From a virus, in IMG/VR virus record IMGVR_UViG_3300008459_007659, positions 1 to 64,000 of that record: DNA of 64,000 nucleotides; one strand, 5' to 3'. Below are positions 9,040 through 18,201 of the stretch, piece by piece; position 1 is the stretch's first letter, and the number at the start of each line of letters is the position of its first letter. Made by a program: the position numbers and the translations under genes. Under the pieces are notes generated by a model. That model had not been told where the DNA came from, made no database searches, and saw only the letters and a program-made list of their open reading frames with translations.

Positions 9040-9842
9040 TAAACTTCTTGGGGTTCGTATTTTATTTCCCTCTGATTGATGTACATATACTCTTTCTTCG
9101 CGGAGTCAATCCAAAATCTAACCTCATCTTCGGTTAATCTATCATCACCGTTTTTATAATTCCAAAAAATAGATCCTTCTCTTAAGTTTGTATGTTTATA
9201 ACCAATTCTTGGAATTGACATAAATCTTACTGAGTTATGTGTCATTCTTAAAAGAAACTCATAACCAAAAGTTAATTTAAATGTTGTTTTTAACATTCCA
9301 TAATCAACAAACGATTCTTTTTTAATAGCCAATCCTGATAATTGGAAGTTTTGATATGACAACAATGTTTCGTTAGTTAAAATACCCATCTCACTTGAGA
9401 AGTTTGCCGCAAATGTTGCCTCATTAGTAAACCCAACAAATACTCCTTTTTCATCAACATCAACCACGATAGGTAAAAATGCGTCAACATTAGGATAAAT
9501 GTTTGCATACTCTTTAAAGTTTTTAACCCATATATTTGAGAATTCATCATCAAACTCAAATATTGTTACCCATTTAGATGTTGCCACCTTAACCCCATGA
9601 TTAACCTGAGAACAAAAATTAGGTTCTTTAGTCCACTCCTCAAATTTAACATTTAAATCCCCAAAATCGTATGACTTCAAATGATCACTTAAAAATGTAT
9701 CATTAGTGTGTACAATAACAATCTCATCAAATTGTTCTTTTTGTAATTTTAATGAAGTAATTGCCTTATCAAGGTACTCCTCAAAAAATCCTGTTTTACC
9801 TGTTCTAATCGGTAATATAACCGAAATTGTATTCTTTTCCAT
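9039..9842 (-). CDS. GT-A glycosyltransferase, GT2-like
   Basis: The product has the GT2 opening NTISVILPIRTGKTGFFEEYLDKAI and a mid-protein EFDDEF segment in the place of the DxD metal/nucleotide-sugar site, followed by conserved hydrophobic strands. I place the start at the ATG at 9842 (267 residues), not at 9881, because the longer frame would overlap the upstream gene by 38 nt and adds 13 residues that precede the first GT2 strand. The gap to the upstream gene is then 1 nt. Donor and acceptor cannot be read from sequence. It is the last glycosyltransferase of the long sugar operon before the late sigma gene. Confidence 0.7.
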   Translation of the reverse strand: MEKNTISVILPIRTGKTGFFEEYLDKAITSLKLQKEQFDEIVIVHTNDTFLSDHLKSYDFGDLNVKFEEWTKEPNFCSQVNHGVKVATSKWVTIFEFDDEFSNIWVKNFKEYANIYPNVDAFLPIVVDVDEKGVFVGFTNEATFAANFSSEMGILTNETLLSYQNFQLSGLAIKKESFVDYGMLKTTFKLTFGYEFLLRMTHNSVRFMSIPRIGYKHTNLREGSIFWNYKNGDDRLTEDEVRFWIDSAKKEYMYINQREIKYEPQEV

Positions 9843-9843
9843 A

Positions 9844-10902
9844 TTATTCAATTGTTTCAAATTTAGATAGTTGATCTTCAAACGATTCCAACCTTGTGTT
9901 TATCATACTTTCAAATAGATTGTTTACATCAGATTCAAATTTTGTTTTATCTGAAAATTCCGATATTGTTTTATCCATTTCTTCAAAAATAATTGGATTA
10001 ATATTATCCTCTAACCAATTTTGAATAAAGTCGGCAACAACATCAACAAACATATTTTGATTGTTAATCCAAATTCCATTATTTTCATTCATCCATTCTG
10101 GTTGAAGGTTAGGTACTAATCCGACTACAGGGATTCCCATTTTAAATGATTCAAGAGGGAAAGTTCCAAATCCACTCGTAGGGTCAATCCATACTGAACA
10201 AAAACTTTCTTTCATAGCATTTGCAAATTCAATTTCTGACAATCCTCTCATATCTCTAAATGTAATCCATCTGTATTGTGGAAATTTAGCGTAGAATGCT
10301 TTAATCATATTTACAGTATCTCTTTGATCTCTTGAGTGAACTGAAATAATTGTTTTTGGTGGAAATTTTTGTTTCTCAAATGATTCAGTAATAAATGGAT
10401 TAACAACATCAATTGACACACCTCTCATCATTGACTCAATCATTTCTTTTTGTCTGTCTGAAGTTGTAATACATTTATAAAAACCTAATTTTGTCCATGT
10501 ATCCCCTGGATTTAAAGTTTCAAAAACATGATCATATGCCTGACAAATAACCACTTTACCACAAGGTAAATTTGTAATTTGATCCATAACAAACCCATAT
10601 ATTTCAGGTACAACAATAATATCTTCAGGAGATACCGCCAAATTAGTACCCTCAATTGCGTTATGAGGTAATTCCATATATTCCTCACCTAACCAACTTG
10701 ATACTCCGAAATATTCAGGTTTTTCATGTAAGATTATAGAATTGAATCCATTGTTTTTAAGAGCCATCGCCATTTGATAAATGTATCTAACTGACGCTCT
10801 AGCATTACCTTTTGTGTCTTGTACCAAAAAATAAATTCGGGACGACTTGTCCTTCATGTTTTGGATTGACTTTTCAAGTTTTGATATTTGTTCTTGGTTC
10901 AT
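9844..10902 (-). CDS. GT-B glycosyltransferase, GT1/GT4-like
   Basis: The 352-residue protein fits the GT-B fold: an N-terminal domain with IYFLVQDTKGNARASVRYIYQM, a linker, and a C-terminal donor-binding domain with the pattern SEIEFANAMKESFCSVWIDPTSGFGTFPLESFKMGIPVVG. The last part is the GT4 E-x7-E-like site with a Gly-rich approach, typical for nucleotide-sugar binding. It lies 4 nt after the 93-residue gene. Specificity is not readable. Modification of virion proteins, DNA or host glycans are all possible roles. Confidence 0.7.
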   Translation of the reverse strand: MNQEQISKLEKSIQNMKDKSSRIYFLVQDTKGNARASVRYIYQMAMALKNNGFNSIILHEKPEYFGVSSWLGEEYMELPHNAIEGTNLAVSPEDIIVVPEIYGFVMDQITNLPCGKVVICQAYDHVFETLNPGDTWTKLGFYKCITTSDRQKEMIESMMRGVSIDVVNPFITESFEKQKFPPKTIISVHSRDQRDTVNMIKAFYAKFPQYRWITFRDMRGLSEIEFANAMKESFCSVWIDPTSGFGTFPLESFKMGIPVVGLVPNLQPEWMNENNGIWINNQNMFVDVVADFIQNWLEDNINPIIFEEMDKTISEFSDKTKFESDVNNLFESMINTRLESFEDQLSKFETIE

Positions 10903-10906
10903 AATA

Positions 10907-11188
10907 TTAAAATTTATTTATTATTTTTTTTGTTAATAGTGTATTAAATGCGAATCTAAAAGGGACTGATGTTTCGTTTGAACTTAATGCCATTTTTTCA
11001 TCAATTTCATCATGAGGATCCATTAAAATTTCCAACATATATTTAATCATTTCATATTTAACAATATGTACTTTTGTTTGATTGTCAACATCTTCAGTTT
11101 CATCTGATTTTTTTTCATCATCAATTCTAGTGAATTCATCAATTGCATCTAAATCAATGTAATAGTGCTCTCCAAAAATCTTAAACAT
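10907..11188 (-). CDS. Small acidic protein, unknown function
   Basis: A 93-residue acidic protein beginning MFKIFGEHYYIDLDAIDEF, with a central acidic, disordered-looking stretch (DDEKKSDETEDVD) and a helical C-terminal half containing MIKYMLEILMD. No motif is recognised. It lies between the HAD-like gene (3 nt gap) and the GT-B gene (4 nt gap), so it is co-expressed with them. The short length and lack of catalytic residues would suit a regulatory or accessory role. Confidence 0.6.
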   Translation of the reverse strand: MFKIFGEHYYIDLDAIDEFTRIDDEKKSDETEDVDNQTKVHIVKYEMIKYMLEILMDPHDEIDEKMALSSNETSVPFRFAFNTLLTKKIINKF

Positions 11189-11191
11189 AAT

Positions 11192-11863
11192 TTATAAAGT
11201 TTTAAATAATTCTGTAAATTCGGATAATGATTTTATCGTATATTTAGAATTAATTTGTTTATTGTAGTCAGTTTCAAATTTAATAACAATTTTATTTGAC
11301 GGATGGTTTAATAATAAGTCAGGATTAGATGTAAGTAAAATGTCTATACTATCCCAAACAGTATTTTTTGTTTGATTACTGTAAAAAAATACTTTCTCAA
11401 TTAAACACCCAAATTTGGATAGGAAAAACAATGAGGATGGTTTTGATTTACCTATTTCATCTGAAAAAATAATAATATCATTATCTTCTCTTAAATCCAA
11501 ATATAAATCGTTAAGGTAGTTGAATGACATGGTTTCCGTTGACGGAGCGTGCCCAAACAATTCCATAGTATAGTCTTCATACATAAACGAATATAATTCT
11601 TCTTTAGATTTAAATGAAAAGTGTTTATCTAATTCTAATGAATCAACATCACCTAAAATTTCGTATTTAAAATAATTAACATCAGTATTCTCATTCATTT
11701 CAACCAACTCATCAGTATCTCCCGAAAAAGTTAATTCATAAGTCTTATCTACGGACTCCATTTGAATATCGTTAGATTCAATTAAATGTTTTTCATACAG
11801 TTGTTTAAACTTCCCAATAGTATCCCTCAATACACCATTAATCTCAATCCCTATTTTCTTCAT
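11192..11863 (-). CDS. HAD-like protein with degenerate active site
   Basis: The N-terminus IGIEINGVLRDTIGKF resembles motif I of haloacid dehalogenase (HAD) phosphatases (DxDGxLxDT), but both catalytic aspartates are replaced (E and N). Later the segment IIFSDEIGKSKPSSLFFLSKFG resembles the HAD motif II/III region with its conserved Lys and Pro, followed by EKVFFYSNQ and a DILLTSNPDLL strand. The order and the 223-residue length fit a HAD core, but phosphatase activity is unlikely if motif I is truly lost. The gene overlaps PhoH by 20 bp. It may be a binding or regulatory relative of phage 5'-nucleotidases; this is inference. Confidence 0.55.
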   Translation of the reverse strand: MKKIGIEINGVLRDTIGKFKQLYEKHLIESNDIQMESVDKTYELTFSGDTDELVEMNENTDVNYFKYEILGDVDSLELDKHFSFKSKEELYSFMYEDYTMELFGHAPSTETMSFNYLNDLYLDLREDNDIIIFSDEIGKSKPSSLFFLSKFGCLIEKVFFYSNQTKNTVWDSIDILLTSNPDLLLNHPSNKIVIKFETDYNKQINSKYTIKSLSEFTELFKTL

Positions 11864-12578
11864 ACTTATCCAAAATTTTACTAATTAATGGGTTTCTAAC
11901 ATTTTTAGCATTTCTAAAATCATAAACACCAATGTTATTAACATTTTTAAATCGTTGTAATGCGTCGTATAGTCCTGATTGTGTTTTATCTTTATATCTG
12001 TCTGTTTGTTCTAAATCTCCTGAAATAAAAAACTTACTATTAAAACCAATTCTTGTAAGTAATAGTTTCATTTGATTTGGCGTTGAGTTTTGTGATTCTT
12101 CAAATATCAAAATTGAATTGTCAATATTCATACCTCTCATATAAGCCAAGGCAAATACCTCAATAATGTCTGCCTTTTTTAACTCTTCTCTTGCCTCTTT
12201 ACCGATGATTTTATTCAAAAGATAGTAAGAAGGGAATATATACGGATCCAATTTTTCCTCAAGATTTCCAGGTAAAGAACCTAACTTTTCTTCCGCTTCA
12301 ACTGCGGGTCTAACAATAATTAATTTTTCATAACCATTGTTTGGATCCATTAATAAATCCACCGCCGCTTTCATTGAGATGTAACTTTTACCAACCCCTG
12401 CTGGACCTGAACAAATTGTAATTTCATTTTCTTTAAGGAGGTTATAATACTCTTCCTGATTTGGGGATAAGAATTTATTCTTTTGTTTTCTTTTGATTAC
12501 TGAATTAATAAATTCTTTTTTTGAGAACGGTTTAGATTCTTGTTCCTCGTTCTGTTGTAATGGTTTTTTTCTAGTCAT
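11844..12578 (-). CDS. phoH: PhoH-like ATPase
   Basis: A clear PhoH family protein: Walker A GPAGVGKS at residues 58-65, the conserved LIIVRPAVEAEEKLGSLPG segment, and a Walker B/Q region ILIFEESQNSTPNQMKLLLTR followed by FFISGDLEQTDR. These belong to the RecA-like helicase core shared with superfamily 1 helicases. PhoH is one of the commonest phage auxiliary genes; its role (RNA metabolism, phosphate-related or replication stress) is not settled. The basic N-terminus of about 35 residues is an extension. It lies 5 nt after the fucose synthase gene and overlaps the HAD-like gene. Confidence 0.85.
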   Translation of the reverse strand: MTRKKPLQQNEEQESKPFSKKEFINSVIKRKQKNKFLSPNQEEYYNLLKENEITICSGPAGVGKSYISMKAAVDLLMDPNNGYEKLIIVRPAVEAEEKLGSLPGNLEEKLDPYIFPSYYLLNKIIGKEAREELKKADIIEVFALAYMRGMNIDNSILIFEESQNSTPNQMKLLLTRIGFNSKFFISGDLEQTDRYKDKTQSGLYDALQRFKNVNNIGVYDFRNAKNVRNPLISKILDKYEENRD

Positions 12579-12583
12579 CTACT

Positions 12584-13495
12584 TTATTTTCTTATAATAT
12601 TAAAATTATTTTCAAAGAATTCAATAGTTTCTTTTAACCCTTCATATATTGGTGTAAATTTAAAATCAGGTAAATATTTTTTTATTTTACTATTGTCACT
12701 TGGTTTTCTAAATTGTCCGTCAGGTTTTGTGGTGTCCCATACTACCTCACCTTTAAAATTCATAAGTTCTATTATCATACCAACAACATCTTTAATTGAT
12801 ATTTCTTCTGATGTTGATAATATTATTGGTTCACTTTCGTCATATTCTTGTAATACCCATTCAGTTAATTTTGCAACATCTTTACTAAAAATAAATTCTC
12901 TTAAAGGATTACCACTACCCCAAATAGTAAATGGTGTTTTATTTTCTCTTGCTAAATAACATTTATGTATTAATGAAGGAATAACATGACCATTCACAAT
13001 ATTATAATTGTCATTCGGTCCATAAATATTACAGGGTATAACTGATTTATAATTTAACCCATATTGTTCTCTGTATGATCTAATTTGTATATCAACCATT
13101 CTTTTTGCATATGCATAAGCATCATTTGATGTATGGGGAGGACCCATATGTATCTTTGATTCAGTAAGAGGGTATTCAACATTATCAGGAAAAATACAAG
13201 TAGATAAAAAAGAAACTAAATTTTTTACACCACATAATCTTGCTCCCTCAATAATGTTTGTATTCATCATAACATTATCATAAAAAAATTCTCCCTTATA
13301 TCTCATATTGGCTCCAATCCCACCAACCTTTGCCGCACAATGTATAACACTATCAAATCCTTTTAAAAGTAATGCATAAGTTTGATTTTTATCAACCAAA
13401 TTGTAATCTTTAGAAGAAAAATTATAATACTTATCTCCAATAAATTCAGAACCAACTAAACCATTTCCTCCTGTAACTAATATTTTATTTTCCAT
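12584..13495 (-). CDS. fcl: GDP-L-fucose synthase
   Basis: A 303-residue short-chain dehydrogenase/epimerase. The NADP-binding motif is TGGNGLVGSEF (residues 8-18). FLSTCIFPD supplies the catalytic Ser region and YAYAKRM the Tyr-x3-Lys pair, and ESKIHMGPPHTSNDAYAYAK together with NIYGPNDNYN are characteristic of GDP-fucose synthase. It converts GDP-4-keto-6-deoxy-D-mannose to GDP-L-fucose by 3,5-epimerisation and NADPH reduction in the cytoplasm. The gene overlaps gmd by 11 bp, giving a complete two-step route from GDP-mannose. The supply of GDP-mannose must come from the host. Confidence 0.85.
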   Translation of the reverse strand: MENKILVTGGNGLVGSEFIGDKYYNFSSKDYNLVDKNQTYALLLKGFDSVIHCAAKVGGIGANMRYKGEFFYDNVMMNTNIIEGARLCGVKNLVSFLSTCIFPDNVEYPLTESKIHMGPPHTSNDAYAYAKRMVDIQIRSYREQYGLNYKSVIPCNIYGPNDNYNIVNGHVIPSLIHKCYLARENKTPFTIWGSGNPLREFIFSKDVAKLTEWVLQEYDESEPIILSTSEEISIKDVVGMIIELMNFKGEVVWDTTKPDGQFRKPSDNSKIKKYLPDFKFTPIYEGLKETIEFFENNFNIIRK

Positions 13496-14459
13496 AATAA
13501 TCTAACCAATATTGAACCATCTCATCTAACATAGACTCAAAAGTGTATTTAGGGTTCCACCCAAGTTTATTTCTTAGTTTAGAAGAATCTCCTTTTAAAT
13601 CATGTAATTCTTCAGGTCTAAAATGTTTTTCATCAACAACAACATAATCTCTAAAATCTAAATTTAATTTAGAAAAAGTATAATCACATAAATCCTTTAC
13701 TGAGTGAGATATTCCTGTTGAACACACATAATCATCGGGACTATCAGATTGTAACATCAACCACATTGCTTCAACATAATCTTTGGCGTGTCCCCAATCT
13801 CTGGTTGCATCAAGATTACCTAAATGTAAATTATCTTGTAAACCTAATTTAATTCTTACTGCTGCCTTTACGACTTTGTTAGTTACAAAATTTGTTCCTC
13901 TTCTTGGTGATTCGTGGTTGAACAGTATACCGTTCCATATTTTCATTCCATAAGAGTTTCTGTAATTTCTACAAATATTGTATGAGAATACTTTTGCGCA
14001 ACCGTATGGTGAAACTGGATTCATAGGGGTTATTTCTCGTTGATATCCATCCTCATCTATATTATTACCAAACATCTCAGAAGAAGATGCTTGATATATT
14101 TTTGAATGGGGGGATACCATTCTCACCGCTTCTAATAAATTTAATGTACCTAATCCTGTTGCATTTGCGGTATATATTGGTTGATCAAAAGAAATTCTAA
14201 CGTGAGATTGTGCAGCTAAATTATACACCTCATCAGGTTGTACTTTTTGTAAAACTCTAACTAATGATGCCATATCAGTTAGATCAGCATATTCTAAATT
14301 TATTTTATTTTCATCTCTTAAATTATTTATTCTTGATGATTGTGTTTCAGAAACTGAATTTCTTTTTACTGTACCCCATACTTCATAACCTTTATTAACT
14401 AAAAGTTCTGCAAGATAAGATCCGTCCTGACCATTTATACCTGTTATTAATGATTTCAT
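13485..14459 (-). CDS. gmd: GDP-mannose 4,6-dehydratase
   Basis: The 324-residue protein has the Gmd hallmarks: TGINGQDGSYLAELL (Gly 7, 10, 13 for NADP binding), YNLAAQSHVRISFDQP, QASSSEMFGN, and PVSPYGCAKVFSYNICRNYR with the catalytic Tyr and Lys. Further on, FNHESPRRGTNFVTNK and LGNLDATRDWGHAKDYVEAM complete the family pattern. It makes GDP-4-keto-6-deoxymannose, the substrate of the adjacent Fcl. Length is slightly below the usual 340-370. The start lies 3 nt after the next FkbM gene, so it is within the same operon. Confidence 0.9.
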   Translation of the reverse strand: MKSLITGINGQDGSYLAELLVNKGYEVWGTVKRNSVSETQSSRINNLRDENKINLEYADLTDMASLVRVLQKVQPDEVYNLAAQSHVRISFDQPIYTANATGLGTLNLLEAVRMVSPHSKIYQASSSEMFGNNIDEDGYQREITPMNPVSPYGCAKVFSYNICRNYRNSYGMKIWNGILFNHESPRRGTNFVTNKVVKAAVRIKLGLQDNLHLGNLDATRDWGHAKDYVEAMWLMLQSDSPDDYVCSTGISHSVKDLCDYTFSKLNLDFRDYVVVDEKHFRPEELHDLKGDSSKLRNKLGWNPKYTFESMLDEMVQYWLDYYGK

Positions 14460-14462
14460 TAT

Positions 14463-15401
14463 TTATATAGTATTTTTTATTTGTTTATAAAAATTTTCAC
14501 TTATCAGTTTTGTTTTAGATCTATTACCAACCTTGAATGGTTCAATCTCATTTAAACTTTTTGGACAAGATAAAATAAACCCGTCAAATTGAAAACTTTC
14601 ATTATCAAAGTCACATGAGCAAAGTATTTTGTAATTATTCTTTTCAAGAAATTCAACACAATCGTAATGTAATTTATTACTGTGAGTTGAAATAAAAAGG
14701 TATTTTATTTTTTGACTCTTAAGTAAATCTTCTATTTGATGTAACATGACGTATTCTTCTCCCTGAATGTCAGAATGTAATAAATCAACTCCCTCAATGT
14801 TTTTAGATTTCAAATAATCATATAAATTTATACCTTCGTTGGATATGAATCCTTTAGTTATATCATATTCTAAATTATTTAGAATAAAATTTTTTATTCC
14901 TAAATCAATGTTACTTTGTATTGGTTCAATACAATATGATTTTGAATTTTTAATTTCTTTCATGAACCATATTGAATACATTGACCAATAACTGCCAAGT
15001 TCCACCATTATTGAGTTTTCACCTAATACATTCAAAACCTTTTTGAATGCCCTTTCTTCTGATGGTTCATGAACACCTAAGTTGTAACGTAGAATATTAA
15101 TGAAATTACCGTAGTATTCTGAGTGTATTTTTAATCCATTATGTAGAGTTATCAAATCACCATCAATAAAACCAGCATCTTTATGTCTTTCTATAAAAAG
15201 GTTATTTGGATCCGATATGATATCTATAAATCGACCATCAAAATCGTCAGGGTTACCCAAACCCCCCTTTTCGTTGGTTTCAGTAGTTTTTAAAACTTCA
15301 AAAATTTTATCATCATAATATTTGTCACCATAGTTGTTTTCTAAATTATCGTAACCAAAATTAAATAAATAATCTTTTATTTCTTTATGTGGATTAATCA
15401 T
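14463..15401 (-). CDS. FkbM-type SAM-dependent methyltransferase
   Basis: The core has the FkbM layout: SIMVELGSYWSMYSIWFM as the SAM-binding strand and Gly loop, YCIEPIQSNIDLG as the acidic ribose-binding strand, and VDLLHSDIQGEEYVML matching the family's D-x-x-G-x-E motif. About 115 residues precede the core. FkbM enzymes O-methylate sugars and related small molecules, often in polysaccharide clusters. It overlaps the next FkbM gene by 4 nt (ATGA-type) and is 3 nt from gmd. The methylated sugar cannot be named. Confidence 0.7.
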   Translation of the reverse strand: MINPHKEIKDYLFNFGYDNLENNYGDKYYDDKIFEVLKTTETNEKGGLGNPDDFDGRFIDIISDPNNLFIERHKDAGFIDGDLITLHNGLKIHSEYYGNFINILRYNLGVHEPSEERAFKKVLNVLGENSIMVELGSYWSMYSIWFMKEIKNSKSYCIEPIQSNIDLGIKNFILNNLEYDITKGFISNEGINLYDYLKSKNIEGVDLLHSDIQGEEYVMLHQIEDLLKSQKIKYLFISTHSNKLHYDCVEFLEKNNYKILCSCDFDNESFQFDGFILSCPKSLNEIEPFKVGNRSKTKLISENFYKQIKNTI

Positions 15402-16027
15402 TTGTGTAGTATTATGTTTACATTATTCTCAAAAAGAACTTTGTTTATATTATGACTACCACAATAGTCTATGATTTCATTTTTAATTATGTTATTATGT
15501 TCTAAAACTAATAATTCTACCCCCATATTGGTTAAATCTAATTGTCTTAGAATATCTAAATCAACCCCTTCAATATCAATACTTACAAAATCAAATTTTT
15601 TATAAGGTACCGACGTTAAAACGGTATCAATTGTATCACATTCAATTTCAAACTCAGAAAAACTACCCCATGATGATGTTCTTTCATAACTTGATAAATC
15701 GATTGTAGATAACAAGTCCATATTATCTCCCGCGGTTGGGTTATGATGAAAGGTGTTATGATAAAAAGTGGTTTTAAGTTTTTCCTTTGATAGGCATTTT
15801 TCCACACATACAACTTTGTTTGAGTTTTCATACAAAGTTTTTAATTTTTTAAATGTCAGTGGAGACGCTTCAACTAAAACCCCTCCCCATCCATTTTCAA
15901 TAAGTAATCTTGAGTTACTAAAAGTAATTCCGTCATTAGCCCCAAGATCTAGTAAATTACCTATTTTACCGTTAAAATAGTCAAACACTATTAAATCCTC
16001 CCTGTATTGGGAATATGTTTTTTTCAT
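15398..16027 (-). CDS. FkbM-type SAM-dependent methyltransferase
   Basis: A compact 209-residue FkbM protein. YSQYREDLIVFDYF opens the family, NLLDLGANDGITFSNS is the SAM-binding loop, GVLVEASPLTFKKL gives the acidic strand, and DFVSIDIEGVDLDIL the D-I-E-G motif. It is of the type with an N-terminal SQ-x-x-ED signature often found next to glycosyltransferases. The four FkbM genes of this operon are clearly different from each other, so they are not recent copies. Confidence 0.75.
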   Translation of the reverse strand: MKKTYSQYREDLIVFDYFNGKIGNLLDLGANDGITFSNSRLLIENGWGGVLVEASPLTFKKLKTLYENSNKVVCVEKCLSKEKLKTTFYHNTFHHNPTAGDNMDLLSTIDLSSYERTSSWGSFSEFEIECDTIDTVLTSVPYKKFDFVSIDIEGVDLDILRQLDLTNMGVELLVLEHNNIIKNEIIDYCGSHNINKVLFENNVNIILHK

Positions 16028-16036
16028 ATATTAATT

Positions 16037-16648
16037 TTAAATTAAAAATTGTTTATTTTTGAAAATTAAATTTGACCACTTTTCATCTTCTTTGATATGA
16101 TGACTTAGTTCAAAATTATTTGATTCAAAAAAATCTATAATTTTATAACATTTAGCCTCGTTTTCATACAAACTTTGTTCATCTTTGGTTGAAAAGCATT
16201 CTAGTTGTATTGATTTGAAATTTTTAATGTAATTACCCAATGATTCTACTACGTCTAAGTCACTTCCTTGTGTGTCAATTTTTAAAAAACTTATTACTTT
16301 ATCTGACAAATTGTTTTCTATTAAAAATGTAGATAGTTTAGATACTTTTACGTTAATAACATTCATTAGTTGTAACCGTACTTTTTTATCCCATTTATCT
16401 TTATAATCGGTAAATGGTTTTAACGAGCTAGTATAGTGGGGTTCATTAACATAAAACTCCGACATACCGTCATTGTTGTTTATTGCGTAATTAAAAACCT
16501 TTATGTTTTTGTGGTTTAATTCTAAAGATTTTAATTTTTCATATAAATGTGGTACAGGCTCAAAGGCAAAAATCATATTGTTTTCATCATCTAAATATTG
16601 ACTTAAAAATGATCCTTCATTTGCCCCAACGTCTATTATAATATTCAT
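16037..16648 (-). CDS. FkbM-type SAM-dependent methyltransferase
   Basis: The 203-residue protein starts directly at the Rossmann strand: IIIDVGANEGSFLSQYL, then MIFAFEPVPHLYEKL, and SFLKIDTQGSDLDVVESLG for the D-x-Q-G variant of the family motif. It overlaps the following glycosyltransferase-like gene by 4 nt. Methylation of a sugar hydroxyl is the expected reaction; the acceptor is unknown. Confidence 0.75.
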   Translation of the reverse strand: MNIIIDVGANEGSFLSQYLDDENNMIFAFEPVPHLYEKLKSLELNHKNIKVFNYAINNNDGMSEFYVNEPHYTSSLKPFTDYKDKWDKKVRLQLMNVINVKVSKLSTFLIENNLSDKVISFLKIDTQGSDLDVVESLGNYIKNFKSIQLECFSTKDEQSLYENEAKCYKIIDFFESNNFELSHHIKEDEKWSNLIFKNKQFLI

Positions 16649-17421
16649 TTTTTTAAAATTTTTATTTCGTTATTTTCAAATTTTGTGTAATACATACAAT
16701 TTTTTATGTTTGATAAATTACCATTAATTAATGAGTCGTTTATTTTTTGTTCATTTTGCCAATATGATGTTTCATATATGTCTGAAAATTTTTTATCAGT
16801 ATTTGGTCCATAGTTATGTCTGTGATGTATGCAAAAAATTGTTTCGGTACAGTCAATTGCTGTGTGTTCTTTTATTGCTTTATTCATTAAAAAATTATCA
16901 AACCTCATTCTTGCAATAAAAAATTTTGGAACATCTAAAAATACGTGCTTTTTAAAAATAAAATAATCTATAGCCCACTCACCATGAACACTTAAATTTT
17001 CAAATAAATTAAAATTAGGGATAGTATCTAATAAGGTGTAGTTGTGCCAATCATATTTTTGACCAACAAGAACAAAATCATTGATAGACTTGTTAACGGT
17101 ATTTATAGTGTTTAATAAGGTTTCATCAAACATAACATCAGAATTAACCCAAACAATAACATCACTATTTTCCGCATGTTCAGAAGCAATATTTTTCATA
17201 CTAACCCATGTAGGTATATCACTATAGCTCGAGTGATCATAATCGGAAACAACCTCAACATCCAAATCTTCACACATATCAATCACTGATTGGTTTTTGT
17301 TAAAAACAAGAATTTTTTTATCAATAGGTAATCTTGACCAACTACGAATTGAGTTTTTTTGCATAATAGTTATATCTTCATTATTTAATGGTTTACAAGA
17401 TGTAATAAAAATTAATTTCAT
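16645..17421 (-). CDS. Glycosyltransferase-like protein (GT-A type)
   Basis: The 258-residue protein has an alternating fold consistent with GT-A: LIFITSCKPLNNEDITIMQKN at the start, KKILVFNKNQSVIDMC, then DVIVWVNSDVMFDETLL, where N-S-D replaces the usual DxD, and a C-terminal FCIHHRHNYG with His residues that could bind metal. The pattern is related to phage and bacterial capsule GT2-like proteins but I cannot place it in a CAZy family. It is coupled by 1- and 4-nt overlaps to its neighbours, both sugar-modifying genes. Confidence 0.6.
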   Translation of the reverse strand: MKLIFITSCKPLNNEDITIMQKNSIRSWSRLPIDKKILVFNKNQSVIDMCEDLDVEVVSDYDHSSYSDIPTWVSMKNIASEHAENSDVIVWVNSDVMFDETLLNTINTVNKSINDFVLVGQKYDWHNYTLLDTIPNFNLFENLSVHGEWAIDYFIFKKHVFLDVPKFFIARMRFDNFLMNKAIKEHTAIDCTETIFCIHHRHNYGPNTDKKFSDIYETSYWQNEQKINDSLINGNLSNIKNCMYYTKFENNEIKILKK

Positions 17422-18197
17422 TAGATGTTTTTAAGTATTTTATCTTTCCAATAATCATAATCAATAATATCTAAATTGTAATTATTAGAAATGATTTCAT
17501 TATATTTTTTATCAATTAAATCGTAATCTAATAAATCTTCTATTTTATCTAAAATAATAATTGGTAAAGTTTCGTAAAGTTTATAAATTCCGTAATTATT
17601 AACCTTTACTGTTATAGGGATTCTATTGGAATACAATACTTCCCATAATCTATGGGTATCTACTCCGTTACCTACGGGACATAATATCATTTTATAATCA
17701 AGCATCCTATTAAAAAAATCATGTAAGGACAGATTACTTTCCTCCCAATCTATATGTGGACATCCGATTGAAATATTTTTGTATTTTATTCTTTCTGTAT
17801 AATTTGTATGAATGTTAAAATTAGAATAAATAAATTTTTCAGGTTCTTTATTTTTTATGTTGTTTAACAGGTTCTCTTTTTCTTGAACCCTTTCAAAATA
17901 CCCAATACCATGATTGTATCTTAATGATTCTAATTTATTTTCTATTCCCATAGGAATAGGAATGACTAAATCTGAATTTGACAATGCGTTTTGTGCGTAC
18001 CATTTTTTAATATTTGAAGGTACATGGGAAACATGATAGTCGGTTATTGGGTAGTCAGAATTACCTGTGATTAAAATTACATCAGAATCAAGATTTTTTA
18101 TTGTATTAAATTCCTCAAATAAAAAATCTGTTTTACAAAAAATTATTTTATTACCATCATGAAGATTAGTGAATTTATTTAATTGTATGAAATTCAT
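17421..18197 (-). CDS. Exostosin-like glycosyltransferase
   Basis: The C-terminal half of this 258-residue protein carries the exostosin/GT47-like or fucosyltransferase-like GT-B pattern MILCPVGNGVDTHRLWEVLY, then SNRIPITVKVNNYGIYKLY and LPIIILDKIEDL. The N-terminal half has strands VILITGNSDYPI and LVIPIPMGIENKLES. This fold binds a nucleotide sugar through the C-terminal Glu-containing segment (RLWEVL). The start overlaps nothing upstream: a 23-codon frame lies between it and the next gene. With GDP-fucose made by the same operon, a fucosyltransferase activity is conceivable, but this is inference. Confidence 0.6.
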   Translation of the reverse strand: MNFIQLNKFTNLHDGNKIIFCKTDFLFEEFNTIKNLDSDVILITGNSDYPITDYHVSHVPSNIKKWYAQNALSNSDLVIPIPMGIENKLESLRYNHGIGYFERVQEKENLLNNIKNKEPEKFIYSNFNIHTNYTERIKYKNISIGCPHIDWEESNLSLHDFFNRMLDYKMILCPVGNGVDTHRLWEVLYSNRIPITVKVNNYGIYKLYETLPIIILDKIEDLLDYDLIDKKYNEIISNNYNLDIIDYDYWKDKILKNI

Positions 18198-18201
18198 AAT
18201 T

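Noticed and set aside
9843-9881. Upstream start of the GT2-like gene at 9881
   Set aside because: It would overlap the preceding gene by 38 nt and add 13 residues before the first GT2 strand; the ATG at 9842 gives a 1-nt gap.
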